Shown in pieces: positions 1 through 13,065 of a DNA stretch of 64,000 nt. The position numbers and the translations under genes are program-made. The notes under the pieces are model-generated. The model had not been told where the DNA came from, did not search any database, and was given only the letters and a program-made list of their open reading frames with translations. Position 1 is the first letter of the stretch, and the number at the start of each line of letters is the position of its first letter. The DNA is from Phylloscopus collybita. Its lineage: Eukaryota; Chordata; Aves; Passeriformes; Phylloscopidae. The stretch spans positions 4,650,001-4,714,000 of the forward strand of contig JAJNNQ010000006.1 of NCBI GenBank assembly GCA_027886175.1. Reading direction: 5' to 3'.

Positions 1-3000
1 TTACTGTAATCCATTAGAGGCTGAGCTGAACCATCAAATTAATTTTGATTGTAATCCAAAGCACTTCAAATCCAGTTCTCCATAAGGGAAATTTAAATAC
101 ATTAAGACGGTCGAGATCTCCAGATCTTCATTGTGTTTTTAGAGATAAAAAAAAATTAAGAGAATATATTATTTTTTTACCAGGTAAAAATTAATTTGGA
201 TACCTGATTGAAAAGCATTAGAGATATTTTGTAAGTTTTTTTGGTTCTTCACTTTACACAACAGATAATAAACATTCAGAGTCTTTCTCGTTGTTTGCTC
301 TTATTGATCTCATCTTTATTTCTTTCTTCTTTATTTCTGCAAACACATAAGCTCTTGGTTAGCATTTTACATTAGTATCCCTCATTAAACGGTTCTCATC
401 TGGACACAGTAATTCTGTGTATAAATGCAAATATGGTTTTCTAGCATCCAACTTTGCGCACTAGAGAAGTTAAAGCAGCTATTTATTTACAACAGCAGGA
501 CACACAATGCCAGGAAATCTAAATCATACTCAAGTTCAATATTCACTTAATGTTCAGGAATAGAGGGCAATCCAAGGTGTTGCTGTATACTCCTACAACA
601 GGAAATACAGGAAATATTGCTTAATGATTGTGAGAAAATCAGTTAGACATAATTTAAATTTCCAAACTTAAGGTCTCCCAAGGCATTTTTAATAGGGTGA
701 TTGAAAGCTTGTTGCTAGGAATGCTGAAGGTTCGCTTAGAATATGTGAAGGTTACTGAAACCCAGAACTACATATACTTGTAAAATAGGTGGGGTTTTTT
801 TGTCATTATATAATATTTAAGAATACTTTTCTTCTACTCCCAAAATATCTACCAGTATTAGATTTATGATCTGGAAATTCCAATCTCAAAGCCACCTATG
901 GAAAAAAAAAAGAATAAATCACCTGTAAGTCAACAGCATATTTGTGTTCATGTTTCCCTGTTTCTTTGGATTTCAATTGCACTGAGTTTTAAAGAATATT
1001 TTAAGAGTTTTAAGATTTAGGTGTTTTTATTTTTCTGTGCCTTTTGTGTCAGTCTAATTTATTTAAATCCAGCTGCTCTCTTTCCATTCACCAACTCATA
1101 ATGATGCTGAAATCAAGGATCACAGTCCTTAAAGACTTATTTCTCTCTACTCTGTTCTAACTGGGAAAACAAACAAACAAACAAACAAACAAACATATGA
1201 AAAATAGTCCAAACAAAACCCTTTCTGATTTCATATGCATGAAAACAGAGAACTTTCATAGCTTATCTGGAGGAGATGTTCAAAATTAAGTAAAACAGTG
1301 AAAAGGAGGTGACTCACTGCACTGTGTGACATATTAATTTTTTTTACCTTCATATACCAGGAATTTGACTGAGAAGTTAACTTCAGTGACACCATCTACT
1401 CCAGAAAGAAGAAAAGTATATCTAATTCCTCCCCTCTGCTCTCATCTTTACAATGAGAAGAGGAAGAGAGCATATATTAGAATTTAGTTCAAAAGTAGTA
1501 GCTCATGTCCCTGAGTTCGACGAAGTCTCCCAGAACTGCTAGTTTAAAAGAAATTTGTACAAATTTCAAATTTCACTTACATTTCAAACTGGACAACAGT
1601 CTTTAATGTATAACTCTCTAAGGAGGTTCCCCTTTTGCAGCCTCCCAGCCTCCATGGCACCATGAAAAATTTTAGTGCCTTGAGAAAGACCGTTATTTCT
1701 TTTATATGTTTTCTTAGAACTAACTGTGTCTGTTGGTTTTTCACAAAGTATTGAGCTGAGCAGTAGGGAGAATCAGCAGCAATTCTGTCTATCTTAATGA
1801 ATTAAAAGAATCCACAGAACTTATCCCTGGTCTGGAATTCAATCCTCTCTTCTACTGAAAGTGAAATCATTATCCCTTGAACAGTGTAGTGTGGGACATT
1901 TGTATCAGGTCGATATTTGGAAGCTAGAAAAGACCCAGGGTCATCCCTAAAAAGCAGTGGTCATTTTCCCTCAGTTTAGAAAGCAAGAGCTTAGCAGTTC
2001 AGACTTGAGCATTTCCGAGGCACTTATCCCTTTTTTTCCAGAGAGCATTCATGTAGTTCTTTAAGTCACTAGCAGGCTGTGGCCCACTGGGTCAGATAAA
2101 GTTATCTGGAAAGAGAGTGTGAATCTTCCCAATGAGCAATGTGGCACAATTAGTTTGGAAAATATTTTGGAGTATATATATAGAGTACCCAAAATAGACT
2201 GTGATAGACCAACTGTGTAGGCAAACTCCTCCAAAGAAGAGCAGAGAAAAAGTATTTGACAGTCTTAGAAATGGTAGAAAATGATTTCTTGGTATTTTGC
2301 CTGAAAGAAAAATGTAAAAGATCAGTCTTATAACTGTCTTCACCTTGTGAGTTCCTCCTCTTATGAATTAGTAGTAATTATTTCTATAGACAATTTATTT
2401 TTTTCATTTCTTTATAATCTCTCACAATTTGAGGAAGTCTAACTAGTAATAATAATTAGAGCATTAGGTAATCCTTCTGTCCCTCTCTTCATCTTTCCCT
2501 CTCTCTCATTCTTACAACTGTCATTTCAGTGATACAACTTCAATGATGAACTTTATTACCTTAATATTTCTTATTTTGCACAGACTGCTATACAAACATA
2601 CAAGCTAGGGAGGACAGAATTAAATCACCTCAAAGAATTTTTCAATCTTTTCACATGACTGATATTTTTTCTTTTCTTTTTCCTTTTTTTTTTTAAATCA
2701 ACAACAAAGTAGTTGAAATTGCTGAATATCTATGTGAGACCTTTTCAGTTTCAAAACTGAACAAGAAAATAAACCCATTCCTTTTATAATTAGAAAAGTA
2801 TTAAGACATACCAATTATGCAACTATTTTTGGAAGAAAGTAATATAATTTTTGTCATGCTGAGCTGTCACTTTATAACCAGATTTTTGAATTGTAATATG
2901 TATTTTCAAGGTACTTAGAATTTGTCTGCTGTGCCTATATGGTTGAACATTAGCATCAGGAATATTAGATAGGCAATCCAAAAAAAAAAGGCCAGGACTT

Positions 3001-6000
3001 CTTTCTGGAAATGACTTTCATGCTAAGGTCTGGAGGCCTATTCAGAAATTGCCAAACTGTGATCAGAGCAAAAGAATAACCTAGAGGCCTATTAAAAGTG
3101 CCTATTTAGGGAGTGGTACTCTCTTTAATTTCTATATCCTGCCTCAGGACTTTTTTTTTTAATGTCTTTAATATTGAAAAATAAATCCAGTACTATAAAG
3201 AGAGGTTTTAAAGCTTTAATGCTCTGTTTGCTCATGATTGTTGTCATTCTGTTACTTTTCATATCTAGTGCAATGAATCTTTCAAAATGACTTTGCATTT
3301 TTCAGAGTGGCATTATTTCATTACTCTTACCTCTTCTTTTTTCCAGCACTTTCTGGTTCATATTGTCCTAGGTTTGATACTGAGGAGACTTTCCTTATGG
3401 CTGAAGTTCTTTCATTTTAATAAGCATTTGGCTGAAGAAAATATTATTCCACTACATGAGAGATGGGAACAACCACCACAACAGTTATGTTTTCTTTGTT
3501 TCTTAAAACATGGTTTCTGCTAAATTTCTTGGGTATACTCACATCTGCAATTTGACTAAATACAGTTAATGTATTTACTTATTCTACCTGAATGTATGGC
3601 ACCACAGTGCCAGAATGTATGCCGAAAAATTCTAGTGAGCCACTTGTGTCTCTAGCATATAGGGATAATTTGGTCAAAGGAAGACATCTATATCTTAATT
3701 GACCTTCAAAAGCTCCCTTCCTTAGCCTTGTGGAAGAAATGGGCACTTTCAAATCCTAATTCATGACCTTCTAGATCAGCTTGGTAACTCAGCCTAAACA
3801 CATCTTCAGACCAAATTTGGTTTGTTGTATTTTTTTCTCCTCGATTTATTTTAAAGAAGCCATGTATCACAGGCTTGTTTGTGCATCTTTATGCAGTGTC
3901 CATGCCTACATCTGCAAAAAGGACAAACTCCAGCCCTAGATTCTGTAGCTGGTTCTTTAGCTGGAGGATGCCAAGTACCTAGGGTTGGGTGTGTGCAGAT
4001 ATGCTCTAGCAATTGAGAGAATCAAGTCTAGAGGAACCTGCACAGTTTCAGCTGTAGCTGACCCAGATTAAGTTCATGACTTATGACAGTTCATGGTTTT
4101 TGAATTAGGAGGCCTCAGATTACCCAAATCTTGTTTTAGGCATAAAATTCTTTCACTCTGCCCTTTATATGCTCCCACAAAACCAGATCACAGAAACCAT
4201 AAATCTAATCTTCAAGTGCTAGTCCAGTTTTCTTATAACTGATTTCGCTATCCCAAAGCAATGTATTTTTGTGGAGGCACTCTTGCTTCTTTGATTAAAG
4301 GTGTGCTACTTTTCATTTGCAAAATGCTCTGAGTTACCCTCCTCTCCAAATAGCACTGAAGAAAGGAGACTTTAGCAGCTATCAAGTCAGTACTCACTTT
4401 CTTTTTTGAAAAAAAATTATTTTTGCACATTGTAGAACCAGCAGATGTTGACAATTTTGTTAGAGATCTCACAGGAAATAATGCAAAACTTTAGAAGTTC
4501 AAAGTGGGTTTACTGAAAGGAATAAATATATTACAATTCAGATGTTCCAATGTTTTATTTCACAGCTACTGTGACCTGCCTATTTGTGGTTTACTTCGAG
4601 AAACTTGAGTTCACAGACCATTGACTGCATGGCCTGCAAATACCACTCAGAAATCATTATGCTTTTTATGCTAAGCTAGTTTACACATAAGGACATTAAG
4701 ACACATTTGGGAGTGAAATAGATCCACTTAGGGTCAGTAAAGGTGTCTGAGATGTATAGCGGATTTTATGTGTAATGGAAGCACAGAAATAGATAAATTA
4801 TTTAGTCAGTAAAAGATAAATATTGAAAAGAAATGGAATCAGGTTATCTATACAACATAAAACATGAGGGGTAAAGAGCAAAAAACTGTTACTATAATCT
4901 GGCTTGTGTCACAGTATATTAAAACACCACATCATCATAATATAAAGAAAATAGAAGATAAATATGCAGTGTTTTATAAAGTGTGTTTTAACACCAAATA
5001 GTCTTAGCAAAAAGAATCAGTGCTGCAGAATATCATGAAAGAAATGGTTTCAACCAGGTCTTAAAAGTAGACAGATAATTTTATACCCACTAATAATATT
5101 TTTAACTATAGTAGTGGAGATAACAATAAGGCTAATCAGGTCTCTCTTTGTGAGGTATACTCTGATACCATGCTGCAGTCAGGAAGGAATTATTTGTATC
5201 CTGTGTAAACTATAATTTAATGCAGCTGGTTATATGTCCTGTGGAGGAGGCTTCTGCTAAAACATTAGGTGAAGGCAGTACTAAAATCACTCCTTTGCAC
5301 AATGACTGTGATCTAGAATAACCAATTTTAGCAACGATATCTAAATTTAGTTATGGTTAAGACAGTTAAATACATTATTGAGAATAACAGCGCAGATTAT
5401 TTTTCGTTGAAAATTGCACTATGTTACTTACAAGAAATGTTAAAAGAGAAATTGTTTTAATTTTAGTTTGCTTAACTTTTATGTCTTAAATTTAGGCTTT
5501 TAAATAAAACTTGTCGAAAAACAGTAAAATGCAAAGTTACTACGGAGAAGCCACATAAAACAGGAAGGATTTGGGGCTGATGCACATTTTTGGCTTGCAC
5601 TCTTTATAAAACCATGATTTCCTGGGATTTCTTATAAATATGACAAAAGCAATAGCAGCATAAAAATTCTATGTTGATAACATGAAAAATCTCAAAACAG
5701 AACTGACTTTGAAATGCAAGATTTCCACAAAGTTTTTCTTTGATTAAGTTATGTTGTAAGAAAGATTCTAGAAATTCAGCTAATATATCCTTTTGATTGA
5801 GGTACTCTTTCAAGTTTCCTGTTGATTAACTTTGTTTTTTCTCTCACTTCTGAGAAGTCATTTTTACCATCTTCAGGGTAAAAGAGAAAGACAGTGATCC
5901 TCATTTTTTTGCAATTTTGCAAATTTCAATGTAACAGGCAGCACAGATACAATCATCAAAAAAAAATACTTAGTACTTTTCTCTGGTACATGAAAGACTG

Positions 6001-6061
6001 GTCTTGACCTGCTACTAGTCTGCAGAATAACAAAATCTTTGTCAAAGCTTTCAAGAAAAGT
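1..6061. other. Unique AT-rich noncoding DNA
   Basis: I see no gene in this stretch. Open frames are under 85 codons, with no recognisable domain and no flanking splice sites that would make them exons. It holds an (AAAC)n microsatellite at 1167-1194 and short A or T runs. The first 130 bases contain TAATT-type motifs and the CpG-containing ACGGTCGAG, which could be regulatory, but nothing specific can be assigned. Confidence 0.6.
1167..1194. repeat. (AAAC)7 microsatellite
   Basis: Seven uninterrupted AAAC units, directly visible. It is one of several A/C-only tracts in the window, seen as A/C or G/T depending on strand. Confidence 0.95.
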
Positions 6062-6195
6062 GTGTATCCCTCTCTTGACAAATGGAGGAACTGAAGCACA
6101 GGGTGGTGAAGTAACTTGCCAAGGTAACCAGGCAGTGCAATGTCAGGAATGTTCCTAGAAGTTGGGCCTCCTGGGTACTGCTGCTCTGGGATATG
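6062..6195 (-). repeat. MIR-like SINE fossil
   Basis: The plus strand reads GGAGGAACTGAAGCACAGGG, then GTGAAGTAACTTGCCAAGG. This is the reverse complement of the MIR core (the CTTGGGCAAGTTACTT and GTGCCTCAGTTTCC region). The following GTTGGGCCTCCTGGGTACTG fits the decayed tRNA-related part. The element is therefore on the minus strand, truncated and old. MIR is an ancient amniote SINE, so such fossils are expected in birds at low density. A related CORE-SINE is the alternative. Confidence 0.72.
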
Positions 6196-6459
6196 CACTC
6201 AGAGCTGTCTGTGACCAGAAGATAAAGGTGTCCAACAGTTGGTCCTGTTGAACACGAAATTTCAACCCTGTGTTAGGAAGTAGACACTTATAAAGAAATA
6301 GTTACTTCATTGCACTTCAGTACAATAGAGTTACACAGGAACTGTTATAATCACCAGACAAGAAAAGTTAAAATTAGGTTCCTAGAGCTAGTTTCATGGT
6401 CTATGAAGAAGGTGTTTAGATAACTATTTGAAAGTCTTTGTTTTGCAAAGTAAGTCAGC

Positions 6460-6501
6460 AGTTGCTATGCTTATATATACAAGTTGCTATGCTTGTATAT
6501 G
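6460..6501. repeat. 22-bp tandem duplication
   Basis: Two adjacent copies of AGTTGCTATGCTT followed by A/GTATAT, with a 22-base period and few differences. The second copy changes TTATATAT to TTGTATAT. No function is implied. Confidence 0.8.
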
Positions 6502-6875
6502 TTCTGTGTCACTTAGGCAAAATATGTGGAAAACACAGTGAGTCAGACTGGGACTTCTCCTTTGCAAGGAGAAACATAAGAATCAGAATATATGTGCAAC
6601 ACATATTGCTTTTTCTGAACAGCTCCATAAATATGCATCTATTTAAAACCATGGGGAGAAAGCCTAGCCCAGATCAGCTTCAAATCAGACTTTCATGCCA
6701 TGTACTGAGCATCTTGGGATGAAAATATTTCTGTGGAAGAAGCTGCTCTACCTCAGCAATTAAGCTCTTAGCTACAAAGTATTCTCTATTTTCTTCTTGG
6801 GAGTAGGGGTAGGGAGGGGGGAGTTCTGTTTCTTCCATTCTCATACTCAAATTGTTTGCCAGTAGACAAATTTAC

Positions 6876-6876
<1 letters not shown>

Positions 6877-6930
<54 letters not shown>
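6877..6930 (+). repeat. 54-base pure poly(A) run
   Basis: Uninterrupted A from 6877 to 6930, the longest homopolymer in the window. CR1, the main bird LINE, does not use poly(A) tails, so the run is either an expanded homopolymer or the tail of a retrocopy. I recognised no gene-derived sequence upstream and no target-site duplication. True length may be uncertain because sequencing and assembly often miscount such runs. Confidence 0.95.
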
Positions 6931-6932
<2 letters not shown>

Positions 6933-6934
6933 GG

Positions 6935-6994
6935 ACTGGAGTTAATGCAAATTTGCAAAAAAAGAAAAAAAGGACTGGAGTTAACTGGAGTTAA
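6935..6994 (+). repeat. Short repeats of ACTGGAGTTAA beside the poly(A)
   Basis: ACTGGAGTTAA occurs at 6935-6945, 6974-6984 and 6984-6994. The first two copies share a longer GGACTGGAGTTAA, and the last two overlap by one base. An A-rich spacer separates the first from the second. This suggests slippage or microhomology-driven duplication next to the homopolymer. Confidence 0.8.
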
Positions 6995-6999
6995 TCAAA

Positions 7000-9900
7000 G
7001 TAGGATCACAGTGAAACAATGCGACACTGCAATCACTCTACAGCAAACAAATGTAACATCACAAGGGTAAGTAGAACCAGGAAAAGCAGATGCAGTCAGA
7101 TCTACCAAGGGAAAATGTTATCTAATATTCTTCATGGGTGAGGAGGTACAGGAAACTGAACAGAAGTACTTGATGCTCTTACAGACACCCTGAAAAAATT
7201 CATCTGGCCTCCTGATGCCCCTGCAAAAGATGGGAGTCACTGTTAGGTGCTGTGTCACACCTGCCACTCCCATGGGAGTGTTTTATACACTGTATGGCAT
7301 CTAAAAAGACACCAGTTACCCAGGTTAAGCACCTGAATTGCTTGTCATATTTCTGTGCACAGCCCTGGAGGACATCCAATCAAAATATATGGACCAAAAA
7401 AATCCATCTACATTTAATGTGGAGTTCAGTACGTAAGGCTGCATCTAAATTGCTTGGTAAGTGTCTCTGTAGCAGGCTGGCAAGTCCTGATCCCCTTATC
7501 ATTCAAGTCAGAGACCTGTTAGCAGTGCAAAGTGGTGGCTTTTCAGTCTGCACACCTGAGTTTCCTTTCTTTAAAAGAAGTTGTTAATTTTTTCAAAGGA
7601 ATAAATTTCTAAATTTAACTTTTTCCAGGGGAGGTTTGAGCAAAATGTCTTTTTACTTCATGCCAAGAATGTGGCAACTGAAGCAGACTTCATAATCCAG
7701 TTCGATTTTTAAGGAAACTGTAGGAAAAAGGTGAGCAATAAGACTTGCCTGTGTGTAACATGCATGAAATTGGTATTCATTATGGCAGACTGTCTGTTGC
7801 ACAAAAAGACACTGATCTAATATGTGTCAGGCCATAATACAGAGAATGGAAGATTGCTTGCGCTTTCCCCTTCATGGCTGCTTTCTCAGTACTTTCAATC
7901 AGATTTTCTGGCAGCAACTTAGGCAGCAATAAAAGTATTACACAAATTTCTCTTCATTTCAATCTGTTACAATAACAGATTAAAATTCCATACTTTGTCA
8001 GCAGTCAAATAAAGCAGATAAACCTAGGTAGTGTGAAAACACTGCAAGGTCTGTGAACACTAGACTAAATAAAGTATGAAATACATATTCTAAATAAAGG
8101 TAATTCATCAGTTAACTGTAGCATGCATCTTATGCAATCATTAATTTCAGGTTGTTTAGATAAATCACAAACTTCAACATACTTATGAGCATGCAATTTC
8201 AAGACAAATATGAAATTACAAAATTTAAATGAAGCCTATTAGGCCTAGCAAAGGTTAATTGATGGATTTATCATATGATGCTAAAATGTACCAAGAAATA
8301 ATAAATCAAATAATAATGAATCCAATTCATATTATAAGATGCTACATTTCTTCTAAATTTCTAGTGCAGTAAATCTTGAATCCCAATGGGAAATTGTGGT
8401 TCCTTTGTATATCTTCATTAATCAAGTCCAGGTTTATGCTGATCAAAACAGTCAAAAAACATCAATCAGAAGTCCAGCAGAGTTCAGCCATCAAGAAGAT
8501 AGACATATAAGCAGCTATTGAATTACTTAAATGCCAATTATATTAAAAGTCGTTTTCCTGTATGCTGACACTATACTATTTTTTTTGGTTATTTTTGGGG
8601 TTTTTTTTTTCACTTGTTCCATATGCAGACAATAAATATCACAGGAAAACAACTTAAAAAAAAAAGAAGAAAAAAAAGAAAGTATATGCTTGAAACTAAA
8701 TTTATTCTAATATTTATTGAAATTCCCTGATGATATAAACATATATAATGTATAACCTTCTTTTTGATTTACAAGCAGTCTTTATGTTAACCGAACAATA
8801 TTATAAACAATAATAATCGTGCCATATAAATAATACTTTATATTACACCATACATATTAAATAATACATACATGCTATTTTAAGCTTCTTTCTGTGGGAA
8901 AGCATTTATCTTGTGGGCTGCAAAAAATAACACATTATCTGAAAAACTTTATTCTTGGCATACCTGCATTCTCTCTTAGAGCAAAGGCTCCTATTAAGAC
9001 TGTATTACAGTAGCTGAAATAATTTCTTAATCTCAGTAATAGGGCAAGATGGAGTACAACAATTCTCTTTTGCAAGTATTTTTAATATTTAAAAATTAGC
9101 TAAAAAACTAGATATTGTTTGTTTGTTTTTGTTTAAGCAAAAATGTGTGCAACCACATGTTTTTAAAGGACAAGGGATCAGTTTAGCTTTACATTCTTCT
9201 GTTTCTCTCTCTCACTTCCATGATCTGGGTTTCTGTTTTTCCTCATCATTTTGGATGATGGAACTGGAACTGTCATTTATGGGACAGTTTGGGAACTGAG
9301 AAACTCATTATAAAAGGTTTCCCAACCTATTTTTCCCCTCCTATGTTACAACAAAAAGTGTTATAAAGAAGTAAACTGAGATAAAAATATTCTGAGTACT
9401 GGTTCTAGTCTCTCTTAAAACCAAATAAGCCACGCAAACATTAGAAAGTTTCTTAATGAAACTTTTAAATAATTTATAGAGTTTCAAGTTCAAAAACAAC
9501 TCTCTCAAAAGTACTTAATGTAAATTAAACAAATCACATGAGTGCAAGAAGAGAAGCTCCTTGATACTTCTTCACTGAAACAATTAATTTGGTGAATTTT
9601 CCAGTGAATTTTCTAATTCTCTTAATATTCACAGTACCTTGTCATGCAGATAGATATTTCCTGACTTCACTTAGGAAAATGTTACACATATTTTTCCTTC
9701 CCTTTTTCCAAAGAGATAAAAAACTTGATACATACTGTGTAGCTTATCTGTGCAAGTTCTTAAATATTATAACAGATAGGGCTCATGGGAAACAAGCTCT
9801 TCCAGATTCTTCCAACAGCTTATAGTCATTTATGCACTACATGCATGTCTGTTGCATTTACCCAGAATACTTCAGCAGCTTGTTTCTGACAATATAATGT

Positions 9901-10890
9901 GAAAATCACTTGATTCACTTCTGAACTAAAATCAGCTATGGGTGATTCCTTCCTCATGAAAGAAATATTCAGTTCCCAAGGTTCACCTGGAAAGGCAGCA
10001 TTTTCAAATTACCCTACCCAATATTTATATATAATAGAAATTTAGTTTGAATTTCTTTTATCTTAATTCATATCCAAGTGGGATAGAAGGATTTCTTTCT
10101 ATCAAAATGCTTCCAGAGGTCATTGTGCAGCAAGAGTTAATAAGCTATTTGTTTTTTCTGCATATTGAAATTCTAAAGCAGATCTATAATCATGGCTTTT
10201 CCTTTGAAATTGCAGAAGCTTGTTCTTGTTTATGATCTGTCTTGAGTCTGTATAACAGACTGTCCAGGCCATACAACAGTTTGTTTCCAGTCTGCTTAGA
10301 TGATGTAGTGTTATCTGCAGTTGTTTGTTTATTTGTATTTCATCTTTAGGAGAATCTGGTATGCACCAGACAGCTCTGTTTTGATAAAACCATTTTATTA
10401 CAGCTTGGCATTTCTGTTTTAGTTTCTTCTTGTGCTTTCTTTCTTTGTTCCACAAAAACTAAAGGAAGCCTAGCCCAGTCTTAACATTAGCTCAGTGTTA
10501 TGCATGCAATGCCTCTTTTACAGCTTACAAGCTAGTTATTTCAGAATGTTGCTACAGAGAATACTTTTAGCAGGTTAGTTATTTCCTCCAATACCTCGCT
10601 TGTAGTATATAAGGAACCCTGTTTTATGTTTAAAATGAAACATCATTCATCTGTCAACAATATTAATACTGTTAATCAAGTTTATAAACATCTGTCAATA
10701 AATAATTAAGGATAAATCATAAACCATCCTTTCAGACTTACTTTAGAGTCAATCTTTGCTTGTTATTTGTGCAATGATAGTATTTAAATTGGGAAAAAAC
10801 AAAGAAAATCAAGCCTTTTAAAAGCTCCTTAGCTTAAAAATAAACCCAAACTAACACTCAATTGAAGTTCAAATATTTGAGAAAAAAAGT
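7000..10890. other. Unique AT-rich noncoding DNA
   Basis: No gene recognised. The longest frames (7252-7587 plus, 10120-10455 minus, 111 codons each) show no known domain and no conserved splice context. A T/G-rich patch is near 8578-8612 and an A-rich patch near 8655-8682. The 8100-8350 part is very AT-rich with several ATTA and TAAT motifs, but no discrete element can be defined. Confidence 0.55.
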
Positions 10891-10894
10891 AATA

Positions 10895-11645
10895 TCCTCT
10901 GAATTTGTAAATTATTCATCTAGACCTGGTGAAATTTACCCTGAGAGACTTCAGCTTGGTGAAGCATTAAAAAAAAAAAAAAAAAATAGTGCAGGACAGT
11001 CAAGTTTCCAGAATATTAACAGGACAAAACCAAAGATTATCTAGAAGAAGGAATATCCAGAGTGCCATAGGGCTATCATTTTATTTTCAAACTCAGAAAA
11101 CTTCTTGGACAGACTATCTGTTGGTAAGGATACAGAAAAGACCAGGAGACTAAGTAGCAGCCAAAACAGATTTAAGAACTAATTATGCAATTCAAAGAAA
11201 CTTCAATCTGTAGTAAGGGAGAAAAAAGTTTTGTTGTCATTTACCATAATGTGAGTAGTGCATGTGACACTGTCACACATCATATTGTCACTACAAATGA
11301 GTGAAAACTCATCTACATCAAAATATTGTGAGTTTCATGTACAATGAGCGAGAGATTCATACTGAAAAAATAGGCATTGTGGTGCAGTGGAGTCAAAACA
11401 GAAGGTTGTGTCAAGTGGTGTTCCACAGATGCCTGTTCTAAAACTGGAATCATTTAATTTTTTCATTAATTATATGGACAGTGAAATAGAGGCAATGTTT
11501 ATTAAATTTACAAATTATACCAAACTCAGAACAGATCAAAACACATTGAAGCACAGGGTTGGAATTCAAAATTATTTCCAAGAGGATAAAATAGTACAAA
11601 GTAAAAAGAGTGCAATTAAAAATGGGACAAGAACAAAATAGCACT
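10895..11645 (+). mobile_element. Ancient CR1 LINE fossil with recognisable reverse transcriptase
   Basis: Decayed CR1 LINE on the plus strand. The best part is the frame at 11387-11641, whose residues VVSSGVPQMPVL, FNFFINYMDSEIEA and IKFTNYTKLRT follow the CR1 reverse transcriptase pattern SGVPQGSVLGP, LFNIFINDLDxGIE and KFADDTKL. The catalytic pair DD in FADD is lost (here FTNY). Upstream, GTGACACTGTCACACAT matches the stretch before this motif. Near 10925 the reading PGEIYPERL resembles the PDGIHPRVL segment. An 18-base A run (10969-10986) and apparent deletions interrupt it, and both ends have decayed beyond recognition. Confidence is high for the 11240-11640 part and lower for the left end. 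Confidence 0.75.
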
Positions 11646-11699
11646 TTAATGTAGATATAAATGAACACATGTACAACACTCAAATCAATGAGCTAGACA

Positions 11700-12667
11700 G
11701 CAGCGCTGCTAAAAAATACCAAAGTATCTGTCTGTCTTAGCTACTCATAGTGGGTGTCTAGCACAGTTGGATATACCCCACAGTATGGCACCTGCCCTCC
11801 AGAAAAACATGTCACCATTGGCCTTGTGTCATATCCTGAGGTCACATCTGCATGGCTCAGGTGTGCTACAGCATCTCAAATGGCCTTTGGCGTCTGTGTG
11901 TGTGGGCAAGAGACAAAGTCTTAAATAATTGCAGCCAGTGGAGCCCAGAGGGCTGCCCAGCTCAGCTGAAATTTGACATACACCCTTGTCAAATGAACAG
12001 CCCTCCTGGCTGCACTGGGTTGGATTCAGTGACATCCAGATCCCACTTCAGGAGAGCCCAGGTTTCCCACTGGTGTTGTGTCATGCCTGGCAGGCCCATC
12101 TGGATCTTTCAGATACATGGGGTATTCCAGATGACATTAGGCCCAGATGCCTGGGCAGCTAAATCAGACCTTACATTTCCTCTCATGGATTCCCATGACT
12201 TTGTATTGTCTAAAAATACAACATTTCAGCTCTGTGTGTGTGTATGTCAGTGATGTGACAGAGACATTTAGGTTTATGCAGTTGAGAAGAATTCCACCCT
12301 GACAGGATGTAAAGATTCCATTTGGCTATCTCACAAGGACTGAGTAAAAACATAAGAAAAGAAGAATTTAGGAAACTTGTTACACAAAAGAATTTCAGTC
12401 CCAAAATATAGGAAAGGTTGCAAATGAAGGCTAAATTCCTTGTCTGTGTAGCAAAGGCAAGAAATAGTGCTCCTAAATTGTAGAAAGCTATAGTTTACCC
12501 ACAACCTTTGGTCTGTAGAGAGGGTGAAATTTGTCTTGGAGTATTGTAGAATTTCTATCAGAGGAAGTTTCCAAAAACAGTAATTGACATCCTGCAGAAC
12601 AGCCTGGCATCATTGCCAAAAATCAGCTTTCTACTTTTAAAAAATCCTGAACTGTGTTTAAAAATAT
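11700..12667. other. Noncoding stretch, slightly GC-richer
   Basis: No gene recognised. Part of 11830-12180 is less AT-rich and gives a 133-codon plus-strand frame (11852-12253), but it has no recognisable domain, and a (GT)n patch occurs at its end. It may be an unrecognised old repeat. Confidence 0.45.
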
Positions 12668-13065
12668 TGTGATGGCTTAGGAATGGTATTCTTCAATTTG
12701 GTGTTCCCACTGACAGCACTCCAAACCGTGTGCTGCTTGCTCACTTCCCTCTGCTCCTCCACTTACTCCTGCAGTGGGCTAAAGAGGAGACTTGGAGGCA
12801 AAAAAGTTCAGGCATTGATGTAAGAACTATTTACTCTAAACAGCAGTGACGTGAGAAAATGAACACTAACAGCAACAATCTTGCAACAAAAGTGTACAGG
12901 AGAGACATGCAAATGCTCACCATGGAGCCCAACAATATCCTGGCCTAGAAGAGGGCCTTCCCCCATTCCCAGAAATGACAGGAGGTGGTACAGAATAACC
13001 TGCATGGTCCTGGCCATGCCTGCTCCTGGCTACTGCCAAAATTAACCCTGGCCAGAACCAGGGCA
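12668..13065 (-). mobile_element. Endogenous retrovirus LTR (solo), about 400 bp
   Basis: An avian-type LTR on the minus strand: read from that strand it begins TGCCCTGGTTCTGG at 13065 and ends CCTAAGCCATCACA at 12668, giving the usual TG...CA ends. A degraded polyadenylation hexamer (AGTAAA on the minus strand, 12830-12835) sits where AATAAA is expected, followed by the CTTACATCAATGCC stretch that I recall from related bird LTRs. Flanking bases AATAT (12663-12667) and ATTAT (13066-13070) match at 4 of 5 positions, a possible decayed 5-bp target duplication. No internal retroviral genes are adjacent, so it is a solo LTR formed by recombination. The exact family is not assigned. Confidence 0.72.

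Noticed and set aside
11852..12253. 133-codon plus-strand frame in a slightly GC-rich patch
   Set aside because: No recognisable domain, an antisense frame of similar quality overlaps it, and it ends in a (GT)n repeat.
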